Counted from the stretch's first letter, positions 1 to 12,244 are shown. The stretch is 64,000 nucleotides of DNA from Ziziphus jujuba (GCF_031755915.1 NC_083389.1:26853501-26917500); one strand, 5' to 3'. The notes: a model not told the origin generated them from the sequence alone. Made by a program: numbers and translations.

Positions 1-710
1 GTCGCATTACCACTCAAGGATCAAAAATGACCTAATGTTCGAATCTCACCACCATCACATAATTATAACACCTGTAAGAATAAAAAATGTTCCAATTCCA
101 TTACTGTCACATCACATTACCACCCAAGGATCAAAAATGGCCTAATGTTTGAATCCCAGCTCCATCACATAATTTTGACACTTGTAAGAATAAAAAAAGT
201 TCGAATACCACTATCGTCACATTACAACCCAAAGAAATTGATACTTGTAAGGACAAAAAATGACCTAATGTTTTAATCCCATCAATGTTTAAATGTCACC
301 ACCATTACATAATTGACACTTGTAAGGACCAAAAATACACAAAGCATGACATTACCACCCAAGGACAAAGAATGGCCTAATGTTCGAATCCCACCACCAT
401 CACATAATTTTGTCACCTGTAAAAATAAAAAATATTCGAATCCTACTACTGACACATCACATTACCACCCAAGGACAAAAAAAGCCTAATGTTCGAATCC
501 TACCACTGTCACATAATTTTGACACTTGTAAGAATAAAAAATGTTCGAATCCCACTACCATCGCATTACCACCCAAAGAAATTGACACTTGTAAGGATAA
601 AAAATGACCTAATGTTCGAATCTCACCAATATTTGAATGCCACCACCCTTATATAATTGATACTTGTAAAGAACAAATATACACAAAGCATGATATACGT
701 AACTAAGGAT
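1..710. repeat. Degenerate tandem repeat array with higher-order period
   Basis: Short modules recur here: a piece like cattaccacccaagga, one like gcctaatgttcgaatccc, and one like gacacttgtaagaataaaa. Basic units are about 110 nt. They are grouped into a larger unit of about 340 nt: the phrase tacacaaagcatga near 333 returns near 669. Units differ by point changes and small indels, so the array is old. The recurring gttcgaatcc matches an RNA polymerase III B-box (tRNA T-arm), but no complete tRNA can be folded from it. I see no gene. Confidence 0.75.
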
Positions 711-899
711 CAAAAATACATAAAGCATGATATACATAATAATGAATTTTATACATCCACCATTAACAACACAATCCCATTACTGTCACATTTAAGAAAT
801 TAATACTTGTGCCATTTAGGGACAATGTTAAACATACAAAGCCTGGTATACATAATAATAAATTTTATACATCCTAAAAACTCAAGCTTTTAAGATCAT

Positions 900-1615
900 A
901 TTAGTTTTAGGATAAGTGAATGCTGATTACCATGAACAACACATAGACATGGAAGGAGAGATTGAGCAGCAGTAGAGTATTGATGTTGCTGGGATTAAAG
1001 GAGTAGAGATTGACTACCCTCATGCTGATCCCAATGAAGCACATGCAGAGATGAGAGGAGATATTGAGCAATAGAATATTGATGTTGCACATTCTAAATC
1101 AATGGATGCTGGTCATCATGAATAACACGTAGATATGGGAGGAGAGATTAAGCAGCATCAGAGTATTGATGTTGCTGGGATTGGAGAAGGAGAGATTGAG
1201 CACCCTCATGTTGATCACCATGAACAACACGCAGAGATGGGAGGAGATATTGAGAAGTAGAATATTAATATTACACATCCTAAAATTAAGTTTTTGGGAT
1301 CAATGGTAATTTAACAATATTAATTTTGAGATCAGTGGATGCTGATCACCATAAGCAACATGTAGACATGGGAGGAGAGATTGAGCAACAATAGAGTATT
1401 GATGTTGTTGGGATTGGAGGGGGAGAGATTGACCATCTTTATACTGATCACCATGAACAACACACAAAGATGGGAGGAGATATTGAGCAGTAGAACATTG
1501 ATGTTGCTGGGATTGGAGGACAGATTGGCCACCCTCATGTTGATCACCATGAACAACATGGGAGGAGATATTGAGTAGCAGAATATTAATGTTGTTGGGA
1601 TTAATGCTGCCACTC
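900..1615. repeat. Second tandem repeat array, about 75-80 nt units
   Basis: A unit containing tgatcaccatgaacaacac, then gatgggaggagatattgag, then gtattgatgttgctgggatt is repeated about seven to eight times with alternating long and short variants. One forward frame reads Asp-His-His-Glu-Gln-His, then Met-Gly-Gly-(Glu/Asp)-Ile-Glu-Gln in several units, but stops (tag after gagcag) interrupt most of them. It could be the decayed repeat domain of a protein gene. The reading frame is not intact and no function can be assigned. Confidence 0.7.
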
Positions 1616-1670
1616 AACACTTGAATACTTTGTTGGAGCTACATTTTGGCACAATCTCTAATCATACTAG

Positions 1671-1805
1671 GCTACTGTGTTACAGCTGCTGATAGATAAT
1701 TCTCTGCAAGATCCAAGACAGAGATTAGAGCATGAGTTAGACGATGTTTTTGATCAAGTGTTGGCTGCAGGGCATCAAATAGGGGATGCTATAGGCCTAC
1801 TTTGA
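1671..1805 (+). pseudogene. Possible coding remnant next to the second repeat array
   Basis: A 44-codon open stretch ends in tga at 1803-1805. It has a protein-like, amphipathic composition, with segments such as LLIDNSLQDPRQRLEHELDD and VFDQVLAAGHQIGDAIGLL. It has no start codon of its own and lies directly downstream of the repeat array, so it may be the C-terminus of a dead gene whose repeat domain is at 900-1615. I do not recognise the family. The open frame could also be chance. Confidence 0.3.
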
Positions 1806-1844
1806 TAGAGATTTACATTGTTTCATTCTTTAAGGCGAAATGAA

Positions 1845-3060
1845 ATTTTAAATTTTTTTCAGTGTTCTACTGTGCTGTCCATAATTGTTCGTACTAAATA
1901 ATTTAATTTGACAGGTGATATTAATTGATGTAGTACATAAAAATAATTTATATATTAATAATCAAGATCTCTCAATGCAGAAGATAAGTATAAAAATAAA
2001 CTTACAAAAAATCCCAAAAAAGTTAGTAGGACTTTTTAAAAAAAGTAGGACCTAGAAATATTAATATATACAAATAAATATTTTTTTTTTGCCAAGATTT
2101 ATATAATTTTTTTTAATTGCCATTGAGAGAGTTAGCCAGGCACCCGGGCTAACATTAACCTTCAAGCCTCAACCCAAAACCCAAACCCTGTGGACCTAAT
2201 TATATTACAAAGTGCCCAATCCAGATGCCCAAATCACAATATTACCCACTATCCCAAGAAACCCAGACCTTTATCTCACGGACCTCGATCTTTTGAATTT
2301 ATTTATCTTTTGATTTTTTTGGTGATAAAATGATTCGGTTTTGTCCATTCGATTGAAATTGAACGGTTGAAATTCAAAACAAGCAGAGGATCCTAATACT
2401 TCTCTCACACATCAGGAAACACTAAAAAACCTCTCTCTCTCTCTCTCTCCCCCTCTTTCTTTCTTTCTTTCTCTCTCCTCGCCAACTCTGGCTCGGGGAA
2501 GAGAACAAACCAGGTACGTTTGACTGCTTTCGTCTCTTCCCAGTTACTACTATTTCTGTCTCTTTATCTTCTCGTTTTTTCAATTCTACTTTGTTTTTGT
2601 TTTATTTTTGGTTGTTTTGCATTCGGGTAAATACTTTTTTTTTATTTTTTTATTTTTTGTTTTCAAATGATGAAGAGTTGTTTTATGTATTTCTTTTATT
2701 GTTGAAATTGATATGCTTTAGGTTATTAAATGAGGTAGTGACCGGAATTATTTCTCAAGTAGCTGGGGTTTTGAAATCTGCTTTTTTGTTTGCACTGTTT
2801 GGTTTCTATAGGGTTTCATTAAATTGCATATCGTATAAGAATGGTTACATTAAATTACCATATGCTGAGGCTTTTGGCTTTGCCAAATTGTTATATGAAC
2901 TAATGGATATAATTACATAATGTTGTAGAACTTTTGGTTTTGGGTTGTAGATAATCGAAGCGGCTTAGAATTTTTGAGCTTCATCTTCATCTTCGACTAA
3001 GTGAAGAATTGTCTGAAACTCTTAGAGGGCATTGTGAGGAGGTGAAGTATAAATTTGGTG
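1845..3060 (+). promoter_or_regulatory. PRL1 promoter, non-coding first exon and leader intron
   Basis: The stretch carries a (CT)n tract (2431-2450) and a pyrimidine-rich leader. A splice donor follows aaaccag at 2514 (gtacgt) and a matching acceptor ends at 2950 (ttgtag). A first untranslated exon therefore appears to join 2951-3060, just before the PRL1 ATG. The joined leader after 2951 contains no upstream ATG. Roughly 1845-2818 is also found at 12564-13548 in front of eIF2 gamma. The transcription start itself cannot be fixed from sequence alone. Confidence 0.65.
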
Positions 3061-3926
3061 ATGCCAGGGCCCACCTTGGATATGGAGCCCGTCGAGCCAC
3101 AGTCACTGAAGAAGCTCAGCTTCAAATCTCTGAAACGAGCTCTCGATCTCTTCTCTCCCATTCACGGCTTCCTTGCCCCGCCTGATCCTGAAAGGTAAAG
3201 TTAACCAAACCCTTGTGCCTTCTTTTTAAAATTTTTTTTTTTATATAAATTATTATTATCTTTTTTGGTACTCTGTTTTGTTGATTTTAGTTTCTCTGGA
3301 ACTGAAACCCTTAATTTTGGCCACGGACTCTCTATTAGCTTTAGTTACAGAAAAGTTTATTTTTATTATTATTATTATTATTATTATTTTTTATTTTTTT
3401 TTTTGGGGTTTTGGTTTGGCTCAGTAAAAGAATTCGTATGAGCCACAAGGTTAACGTTGAGTATGGAGGACTCAAAAGCACCACTAGCCAACCCCCTCGT
3501 CAAGTTAGTAATAATAAAATGGGAACTCAGCCTTCTCCTTCAAATGCCCTTGCCTTACCAGGTATTGTTTTGTGCTTTTCCATTTTGATTATAAATTTTA
3601 ACATAAATGCTTACAATGCTTCAATGAAATGCAGGTCCTGAAGGTTTGAGGGATCCACAAAAGGGAGAAGCTCAAAATGCTTTGGTTGTTGGCCCATCTG
3701 TGCCAAAAGCATCGTAAACACTCTCACTCACTACTGTTCTATTGTTTTAGGCCTTCCAGTTACATATGCTTGCAGTAACTTCCATGCAAGTTATTGTTGG
3801 AATTGTTTTTTGCTTGAAGTGAAATTTTTGCTAATTATTTTGGTTTTCTCCAGGAATGATGTTGGGATATCCGGCAAAGGCACTGCAATTATATCTGCTT
3901 CAGGGTCATCTGAAAGGTACTATTCC

Positions 3927-3960
<34 letters not shown>

Positions 3961-6900
3961 CATCTTGCATCTCCTTTAACCTTGAATGTTGATGCTATAC
4001 TGGTAATGTAGCACCATTTTGGCTTTAACCAATTTAGTTTATCTATTGTAGGAATTTTTCAACATCTGCTATAATGGAAAGAATTCCTAGCAGATGGCCA
4101 CGTCCTGTATGGCATGCTCCATGGAAGAACTATAGGGTAAGAACTAGTTACTTGTTTATTGTTGACATTTGGCTATGGCATGTTGGCAACTGGCAAACAT
4201 GCAAGTTGTAATAATTAAGATTTTCCCTGTTCTTCCAATTGGATAGATGGTAGTTATTTTGAGGAAGTTTTGTATATTTTTCAGGATTAGTAATTACCAC
4301 AACAGTTGACATTAAAAATTACTATCAACAGCTTGCCATTCATTTTTATATATCCTAGTGATGTGAATTTCTGTGTCATGAATTTATATGTATAAAAAAA
4401 AAATCTTTATTTAAGGTGGGCTGTTCCTACTTAAAATCGATAATTATGTTGTAATTTAGGCTAATTGGGGAATATTGGCGTCAAAAAATTTAGTTGTTTC
4501 TAAACCAATGTTGTTCTGACTTACTTGTTTGACCATTAGAGTAGACTGGCTTGTAACTGTTTTAGTTTATGAGTTTGAAATATGGTAATTTATTCGGAGT
4601 GCATTGTTACTTTTGTCTATTTTGAAGTTGTTGAATATTGTGTAGGTAATTAGTGGTCATTTGGGATGGGTGAGATCCATTGCATTTGATCCAAGTAACA
4701 CATGGTTTTGTACTGGCTCTGCTGATCGGACTATCAAGGTACAAACTTGAAGTATATTCATATGAGATGGTTTAGTTGTTTTATAGTGAATCATGATTAT
4801 TTTGATGCCTTTAAATACATAATCAAAACTTGATCTGTTTTAAGTATGATCTTTTAAATGGATTTATCACCATATATTTCTTGAAGTCACCAGCCAACAA
4901 TTGCAATTCTGGTCTTTCCATGTACATGTTTAATCTTATTGATTTTGGATTCTCTGTGATAAGATATGGGATGTAGGAAGTGGAAGGTTAAAGCTCACAC
5001 TGACAGGACATATTGAACAAGTACGAGGTTAGTTCTTTAGAAATAGTGTCTGGTGGCATTGCCTGCAATTATCTGTGTGTGGATAATCACTGTTATCAAG
5101 GATTAAAATGGTAGAAATATGGGTTTTGATTGGCAGGTCTTGCTGTCAGCAGCAAACATACATATATGTTCTCTGCTGGAGATGACAAACAAGTTAAATG
5201 CTGGGACCTTGAGCAGAACAAGGTGAGATGTAATTATCTGAGAACTTTATTCCAGCTGTTTGTGAAGGTAACTGTCGGCTTTTCTTATCTTTGGTAGAAG
5301 GGGCAGATATCTATTTTATTTTCTTTCCTGTTCGTATGGGGGACAGATTTTTGTATCGTTTTCCCTCTTATTCCTACTTCCCCCTCATGGTTCAGCTATT
5401 ACATTACATTCTTTCTGATCTTGACTTTGGTGCTAACATATGGTCTGCCTTGTAGGTTATTCGTTCATATCATGGACATTTAAGTGGTGTTTACTGCTTG
5501 GCTCTTCATCCCACCATTGACGTTTTGCTTACTGGGGGGCGTGATTCTGTCTGCCGGGTAAGTGATTTGTGATGATAAATAAATTACTTCCTGTGATGTT
5601 ATCACAAATGCAGTTTTTTAGGTTGTCAGTTAGCTAAGTTTTTTGTTTGCTGAATTTGGATTATGAGTGGTTATTTTCAATTGCTATTTTCAGGTGTGGG
5701 ATATTCGTAGTAAGATGCAAATCCATGCATTATCTGGGCATGACAATACAGTGTGCTCAGTTTTTACTCGACCAACGGTATTAAGACCCCTCTCCATTCT
5801 GGATTGTGTTTTATATATTTATTTATTTGTTTATTTATAGTCATTTAATCACTTGATGATGCCATATGTAGATATTATTGGTTGTTGTTGATCAATGGTC
5901 CGAATTTATGCCAAGTATAGTTCTCGATATTGTAGGTTACTTTTATATTACTAGCTACCTCTGTTGACTTTCTCAGATGTTCCTTTTATTAGTATTCTTT
6001 TGATTGATGATAGTTGGTTCATCAAAATCCTGCACATTTAGTTCTTGTTAGCCATTAGGCAGAATTTATGAAGGTTGTAACGAAAATACATATGCATTAC
6101 GTGATACTTATGAACCGAGAAGAAGTGCGTTCAGGATTTAGCAGTCAAATAATTGAAAGTTTTTAAGACATAAGTGTGTTCAGGATTTAGCAGCCAATTA
6201 ATTGCAAGTTTTTAAGACATAACTATAGCATAGGGGTGTCTTCTCATAAAATTTATGCAAGTGTTGAAAGAACTTAGATAGGAAATTTTCATCCTTATTT
6301 GTTGGATTTTATTATTTGTCATTACAAGACTTGTTTAATGGTTAAGCTAGTGTTTTTTTTAATTTTTTTATTTTTTATTCTTCAGGATCCACAAGTTGTT
6401 ACCGGTTCTCATGACTCAACTATTAAGTTTTGGGACCTTAGATATGGTAATTTAATGTTCATATGAATTAATTTGTCATCAATTTGTTTTTGGCATTTCC
6501 TTTTAACAAAATTGCTGCTGACCTTGCAGGAAAAACAATGGCAACTCTCACACACCATAAGAAATCTGTTCGAGCAATGGCACTTCACCCCAAAGAGTAT
6601 GTGGCTTAAGATATGACTTGTTATTTCTTGCATGATAAAAGAATAAGCTTTACATTACTTGAATGACAATATGCCTTTGGTTTCAATTATTTTCTGATTT
6701 TTTACCTGTTTTACCGTCAGGCATTGCTTTGCATCTGCATCAGCTGACAACATTAAAAAATTCAATCTTCCAAAAGGGGAATTTTTACACAACATGCTGT
6801 GAGTATTTTATTAAATCATGTTCTAGTAGCTGTTAGGAGAAACAAACAATACGTATTATATATATATATATATATTTTTTTTTTTTCTTTTCTTTCTACT

Positions 6901-7494
6901 GTTGGTCTAATGATTATGTCTGAATATTCTTGGTATATATGAGCAGATCTCAACAGAAAACTATAATTAATGCCATGGCTGTCAATGAAGATGGAGTAAT
7001 GGCTACAGGAGGTAAATTTATAGACTGACCCTTTGATCCAAAATGTGCTGAGAAGAGTCACAGAAAGAAAATAAGCTGATTGTTGTAGTAACTTTTACTC
7101 CCCATTTTACTGAAGGTGACAACGGCAGTCTCTGGTTCTGGGATTGGAAGAGTGGTCACAATTTTCAGCAAGCCCAAACAATTGTGCAGCCTGGTATGTT
7201 TAAACTACTTGCTTTTTTTCCCAAAAAAAGATTAAAAAAAAGAATTTAGGTTCATAATTTTGTTCTCAGTTCAAAGATTGGGGATTTAACGGTAGCTAAC
7301 TTCTTGCTTATTACATTACAGGTTCGCTGGATAGTGAGGCTGGAATATATGCAATCTCTTATGATATGACAGGTTCAAGGCTTTTGACTTGTGAAGCAGA
7401 CAAGACAATTAAAATGTGGAAAGAAGATGATAGTGCCACTCCAGAAACTCATCCCCTCAACTTTAAGCCGCCTAAAGATATCCGTCGCTTCTAG
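3061..7494 (+). CDS. PRL1: Pleiotropic regulatory locus 1 (PRL1/PLRG1), WD40 protein
   Basis: Nuclear WD40 protein. In the known family it is a component of the Prp19/NineTeen spliceosome-associated complex and, in Arabidopsis, affects sugar, hormone and immune signalling. Sixteen coding exons join in frame: 3061-3194, 3425-3561, 3635-3713, 3854-3916, 4052-4136, 4646-4738, 4964-5027, 5137-5222, 5456-5557, 5694-5777, 6386-6446, 6530-6596, 6721-6798, 6947-7011, 7116-7193, 7322-7494. All have GT-AG borders and give 482 aa, close to the roughly 486 aa of the Arabidopsis protein. The N-terminus ([20 protein letters not shown]) matches the family. The segment [16 protein letters not shown] precedes seven WD repeats (GHLGWVRS.., GHIEQVRG.., GHLSGVYC.., GHDNTVCS.. 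and so on). The protein ends PPKDIRRF. Exon borders come from protein continuity and splice consensus. Confidence 0.96.
6119..6224. repeat. Short tandem duplication in a PRL1 intron
   Basis: Two neighbouring copies of about 50 nt (6124-6173 and 6175-6224) share gtgttcaggatttagcag and gtttttaagacataa with a few changes. They lie in the intron between the exons ending at 5777 and starting at 6386. No coding or splice effect is visible. Confidence 0.6.
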
Positions 7495-8426
7495 GCTTTG
7501 TAGCTTCTTGGCTCTGCCTAGTAATGTATTATTGTTATTGTTTATTATTATTATTATTATTATATATTTTTTTCAAGAATTTAGACCCTGAGAATTGTAT
7601 AAAGGCTTAGTTAGAAGTTTTGACCATGTATTCCCGCAAAATTTATACAATGGCTCTTTATTTATTAATTTAGTTATTATTATTATTTTTTTGGGCCCTT
7701 TTTTGTTCTTTTGAGAAAGGCTAAACCTCAAAATAATAGTTATACAGAGTTTAAAAAAATAATAATAATAAATAAAAATCACAAGCGTTTTCTTAAAGAA
7801 GACTGGCCCAGTATCCGCTGTAGCCCAATAGCTGCAGGCCCACAAGGCTAGAAGTGGGTTTAAAGTCGTCGCCCTGGGCCGAAAATCTCCTACTTAAAAG
7901 AATAGGGTTGTGGCCCACATTATTTCTCATTAAACGTTTAATTCATACTAGTAGTGAATAAATCAATAAAAAAATGAACACAACCAATCTACACGCGCCT
8001 ATTGTGAAATTTTACAGCGAATTTAGGGCCAAATTTCATGCATGAAACCAATAAAAAAAGTATGGAAAAAAAACTCTCCCCTTATATTTCGACCAAATAA
8101 CATGGCTCATATTTTATCCCCTTTTTCTATTATTTCTCTCGTTTTTTCCTATTATATTCCCTTTCTCTTCTCTCTCTCTCTTTTTCAGTTAGAAGTTTCT
8201 CATTTCCAAATCTTATAACCCAAAATTAAACCCACCCCACACCACCTCTTTCTCTTTTTTCTTTCCTTTTTTTATTTTTTCTTTCAACTTATTAATTTAT
8301 TTGAAGCTTTCAAACCCCCCAATCTATATTCTCTATTCCTTAATTTCTCATCAACCAAACACCACCTCTTCTAGTTCTTCTCCATAAACAAACAAAATAA
8401 AACGAAACAAAACTCAAAACTTCATA
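7495..8426 (+). promoter_or_regulatory. PRL1 3' end and UXS promoter with a site II cluster
   Basis: After the PRL1 stop the sequence is AT-rich, with ATT repeats at 7545-7566. At 7805-7917 there are four GGCCCA/TGGGCC motifs (7805-7810, 7837-7842, 7875-7880, 7912-7917). These match plant site II elements bound by TCP factors, and such clusters are common in promoters of growth-linked genes. They lie about 510-620 nt upstream of the UXS ATG. The stretch 8160-8420 is a long pyrimidine-rich, CA-rich leader. The motifs are seen; regulatory use is inferred. Confidence 0.5.
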
Positions 8427-9357
8427 ATGACTAATAATGATAATAATCCTCCTCCTCCTCAGCCTCAGCTGCTAATTCACCGAACCCACATGCCTGAATC
8501 TGATCCTCATCATCATCATCAACCTCAACACTCTAATATTCCCGGACCCACCAACACCAAACCTCAGAATTTCCTCAGCAAGTCCTCCTCCACACCTATC
8601 CGATACCTTTTCCAAAAGCAGAGACTCCTATTCGTCCTCATTGGTATAGCCATTGCCACTCTCTTCTTCAACACCGTCCCTGTTTCACTGCCACCACCAC
8701 TGCTTTCTTCCACCACCACTGCTCTCTTCCACCACCATTCCAATATTCCTGACAGTACTCTCCCCCCTCGCCGTGTCCTTTACGAGTCCACCACTACCAC
8801 TCTCCGCGAAGGCTTTGGCTTCCCATTTGTGTCCGAGTATCGGGCCGAGGCCGAGACCGAGTCCGTCAGTGTGGGAGGGAAAGTCCCCTTGAGCCTGCCG
8901 AGGAAGCCGTTGAGGATCGTGGTCACCGGTGGGGCCGGGTTCGTCGGCAGCCACCTCGTTGACCGTCTGATCGCGAGGGGTGATAGCGTCATCGTCGTTG
9001 ATAATTTCTTCACCGGTAGGAAAGATAACCTTGTCCACCATTTTGGGAACCCAAGGTTCGAGCTCATTCGACACGACGTCGTCGAACCGATACTCTTGGA
9101 AGTTGACCAGATCTACCACTTGGCTTGCCCTGCTTCTCCTGTGCATTACAAGTTCAACCCCGTCAAAACCATCATATCCTTTTTTTTAAGTTTTATATTC
9201 TTAATTTTAGCTATATGTATATATATATATATATATGTCTGTTTGTTTGTTTCTCGAGAAAATATGACAGAAAACTATCTGATACTTGGAAACCAAGCAA
9301 ATATTAATATGTATATATTATTGTTTTTGGGAACCTTGATTCTAATCTGGTGCGGAT

Positions 9358-9388
<31 letters not shown>

Positions 9389-11420
9389 AAACATGCTGGG
9401 ATTGGCGAAGAGGGTGGGAGCGAGGTTCCTGTTAACAAGCACGAGTGAGGTGTACGGAGACCCATTGGAGCACCCACAGGCAGAGTCATACTGGGGCAAT
9501 GTCAACCCCATTGGTCAGTCAAATCTTCATCTTCCAAACTGATAAACCATCATTTTTCACCACTGGACATGCACGTGCGTTCCTCCCCACTTTTTCTTGT
9601 TTGTTGTGTTATTGAGTGATGATGGCTGGCTGATTGTTTGCAGGTGTGAGGAGCTGCTATGATGAGGGTAAGCGCACGGCAGAGACCTTGAGCATGGATT
9701 ATCACAGAGGACTTGGCATTGAGGTCTGCTTAATTCCTTATTTATTAAGTATTATAAATGTTGAGTTTAAACGAAAAATTATTATTATTATTGTTTTTGC
9801 AGGTGAGAATTGCTCGGATTTTCAACACGTATGGGCCACGTATGTGCATCGATGATGGTCGTGTTGTTAGCAACTTTGTGGCCCAGGTATGTTTATTTTG
9901 AGCTTTCTTTATTCAACTTTTTTTCTTAAATTTGTTTTTTTAATTTTCTTTTGCATTTCACGAATATATATTCTAATTATGCAGGCATTAAGGAAGGAAC
10001 CATTGACAGTTTATGGTGATGGGAAGCAAACCAGGAGTTTCCAATACGTCTCTGACCTGGTATGAGATTTCAAAGTTTTCTTTTTTCCATTTTTTTTTTT
10101 TTTTTTGGTCACAAAATTTGTTGAACCACTTCTTGGGACCAATTATATATACATAAATATAAATAATGAGTTTGATTTAGTAAAGCCAACTTTTTCTGAA
10201 AAAGAGATAAATATCTCTTTTATGGCTTAATTTGGTCAAACTGAGGTACCAAACCAATAATTTAGACACATTAACTACCACAAATCAATTTTCAAAGTAT
10301 AGTTTTTCCGGGTATTTTGTTTGCAAGAATATTATATATAATACCAATTTGTGGGATTTTGTACTTTCTTTGGATGCATAACATGATCCTGAAACAAAGT
10401 TTATATGGACACTCGAACTGTCACATAAGGACACTCTGATTAATGTGTAATAGTATAAAATGGATACTGCATGCTCTATGTATGATAAAAAGGAAAATGA
10501 TGGCGTACCAACCTCACTGTGGTGGGTGTGGTTGGTATTTGGCTGTAGATGATTAAGAAGGTCAATGAAGATGATGAGCTTTCATAGTCGTAGTGAAGGT
10601 TTGTCAGGGATTCTTCATGTGTGTTTGTCTTTGTCCATCTAAGAAAGAGACAACTCGACTTTGTCCTCTTTCAATGACCAGAAGTTGATTTCACAAAATG
10701 TTTCTGTTTGGTTAAAAAAGGATCAAAAACGTTCCTTGGTTGTTGGTAAAAAGTAAAAACCATTTAAAATGCTTTGATTTTCTTTTTTCTCCTATTAAAA
10801 TCTCATCCTTATATTGGTTTTAGCCTGAAGTTTTCATTTCTTCATAGCACTTATATAATGGTTAGGTACCATGGAAACCATTTTGACTGATGAGATAATA
10901 ATTTAAATATGATTTTCTTCTAATAATTAAGAGTAATTGAATGGATTTAAGACAAATAACAGATTTTGAAAAGTTGTGTTTCAATTGTATGCAATAATAA
11001 ACTGATAGGTGGAGGGTCTAATAAGGCTGATGGAAGGTGATCATGTTGGTCCTTTCAATCTTGGGAACCCTGGAGAATTCACCATGCTTGAACTTGCTCA
11101 GGTAATTAATTCAAAGTCTCTTCTAACTTATTTGTAGTTCAAGGAAAGCACAAAATTTTTCAAAGATGAGTGAATTGGAATACTTGTTTCTTCAGGTGGT
11201 GCAAGAGACTATTGATCCAAATGCAAAGATAGAGTTCAGACCAAACACAGAAGATGATCCCCATAAGAGGAGGCCTGACATTTCAAGGGCTAAGAAGCTT
11301 CTTGGATGGGAGCCTACTGTGTCCCTCCGGAAGGGACTTCCAATGATGGTTTCCGACTTCCGGCAACGCATATTTGGCGACGAAAAGGATATGGATTCTG
11401 GCTCTGCAATATCCTCCTAA
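8427..11420 (+). CDS. UXS: UDP-glucuronic acid decarboxylase (UDP-xylose synthase), type II membrane form
   Basis: Converts UDP-glucuronate to UDP-xylose for xylan and other cell-wall glycans; membrane forms act in the Golgi. Seven exons: 8427-9173, 9366-9513, 9644-9723, 9803-9886, 9985-10059, 11009-11101, 11196-11420, giving 483 aa. Residues 1-60 are Pro/His-rich and cytosolic. One signal anchor spans about 66-82 ([16 protein letters not shown]). A lumenal stem follows, then the SDR domain with the NAD-binding GGAGFVG at 168-174, [10 protein letters not shown] near 273-282, and the catalytic Tyr304-x-x-x-Lys308 in SCYDEGKR. The protein is somewhat longer than the roughly 440 aa Arabidopsis membrane forms because of the low-complexity N-terminus. 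Intron 1 (9174-9365) is AT-AC; the others are GT-AG. Intron 5 (10060-11008) is long and holds no visible gene. Confidence 0.95.
9174..9365 (+). other. AT-AC, U12-type intron of UXS
   Basis: The family needs ..NPVKTI joined to [10 protein letters not shown]. No GT donor allows this. Exon 1 ends ATC at 9173, and the next bases are ATATCCTTTT, the U12-type AT-AC 5' splice consensus. Exon 2 starts AAG at 9366, directly after ..GGTTCAC, giving an AC 3' border. The element aaccttgat (9332-9340) fits the U12 branch consensus, about 26 nt from the end; ttctaat just after it is an alternative nearer the border. The intron is 192 nt, a multiple of three, and has no in-frame stop. Confidence 0.85.
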
Positions 11421-12240
11421 ATGATTTCAAGTATGTTGAGAGACAATATGTATAAGGAAAAAAAAAAAAAAAAAAATGCTCCACAAAATAAAAAAGAACC
11501 AAAAAGGAGTCCGTCAAATAAGCTCTGTTTCCTTTCACTATGTTACTCCCTGTGGCAATAAAACAGGCAGCTTTGCTTAAATAAGCCCCAGTTCTGCCAA
11601 AGAAAGAAAATCATGGGAGTTATAGAGCTACATTTATATATATATATATATATATATTCTTTCTTACTTGTACATTATCTTTATATTATTATACATACTT
11701 ATTTTTCCTGGCCAAATGGTTGGCTTTTTGAGTTCTTTGTATTATATCTGCAATCTAGATTTGGAACAATTCTCAGATTATAGTATCGAGCAGCGTTTCT
11801 ACCATGGATTACAGCTTAGAAAAAACAATCTTTGTGGTATCCAAACAAAGAAACTGGTTTTATACTGTCCATTTTTTCTTCTCTTTTTTACATCGCAAGT
11901 GGTTTGGCTGTTTTAGTGCTAAATAGTAATTTGGATTAGTGTACATATACTGTGATATCCCAATTTAACACCTTAATAACATAAGTTGTTTTAGTGTTTA
12001 TTCATTTCATAAATTGATTTAAGCATTTTTTTTTTTTTTAATGTTTATGTTTTCTACATTCTGCTTAGTGATAGCATAAGCTTTGGTTACTCCCAAGTGG
12101 AAAAGAGCTGTTTTCGAAGTTTGACAAATGGTTGGATGAGTTGCATAGATATCTTTTTTAACACAGCGAAACCCTAATTACTTTGTCATCTTTAAAGGAA
12201 TGCAATCTTGATTAGTCAAGCTTATTCTTTGAGAAGTGGT
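11421..12240. other. UXS 3' region and intergenic DNA
   Basis: Holds a poly-A tract (11459-11476), a (TA)n run (11636-11656) and AT-rich sequence that probably includes the UXS 3' UTR and polyadenylation site. I see no gene on either strand; the 82-codon forward frame at 11668-11916 has no family features. Confidence 0.6.
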
Positions 12241-12244
12241 AAGA

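Noticed and set aside
370..620. tRNA gene suggested by gttcgaatcc motifs
   Set aside because: No acceptor, D or anticodon arms can be paired around the motif, and it recurs as part of a tandem repeat.
1..710. CRISPR-like repeat array
   Set aside because: The DNA is plant nuclear; units are head-to-tail with no unique spacers and vary along their length.
8427..9542. A continuous 371-codon frame as a separate UXS-like protein
   Set aside because: It only exists because the 192-nt AT-AC intron is open in frame. It also runs past the exon-2 donor at 9514 into intron sequence, and lacks the catalytic Tyr-x-x-x-Lys and the rest of the domain.
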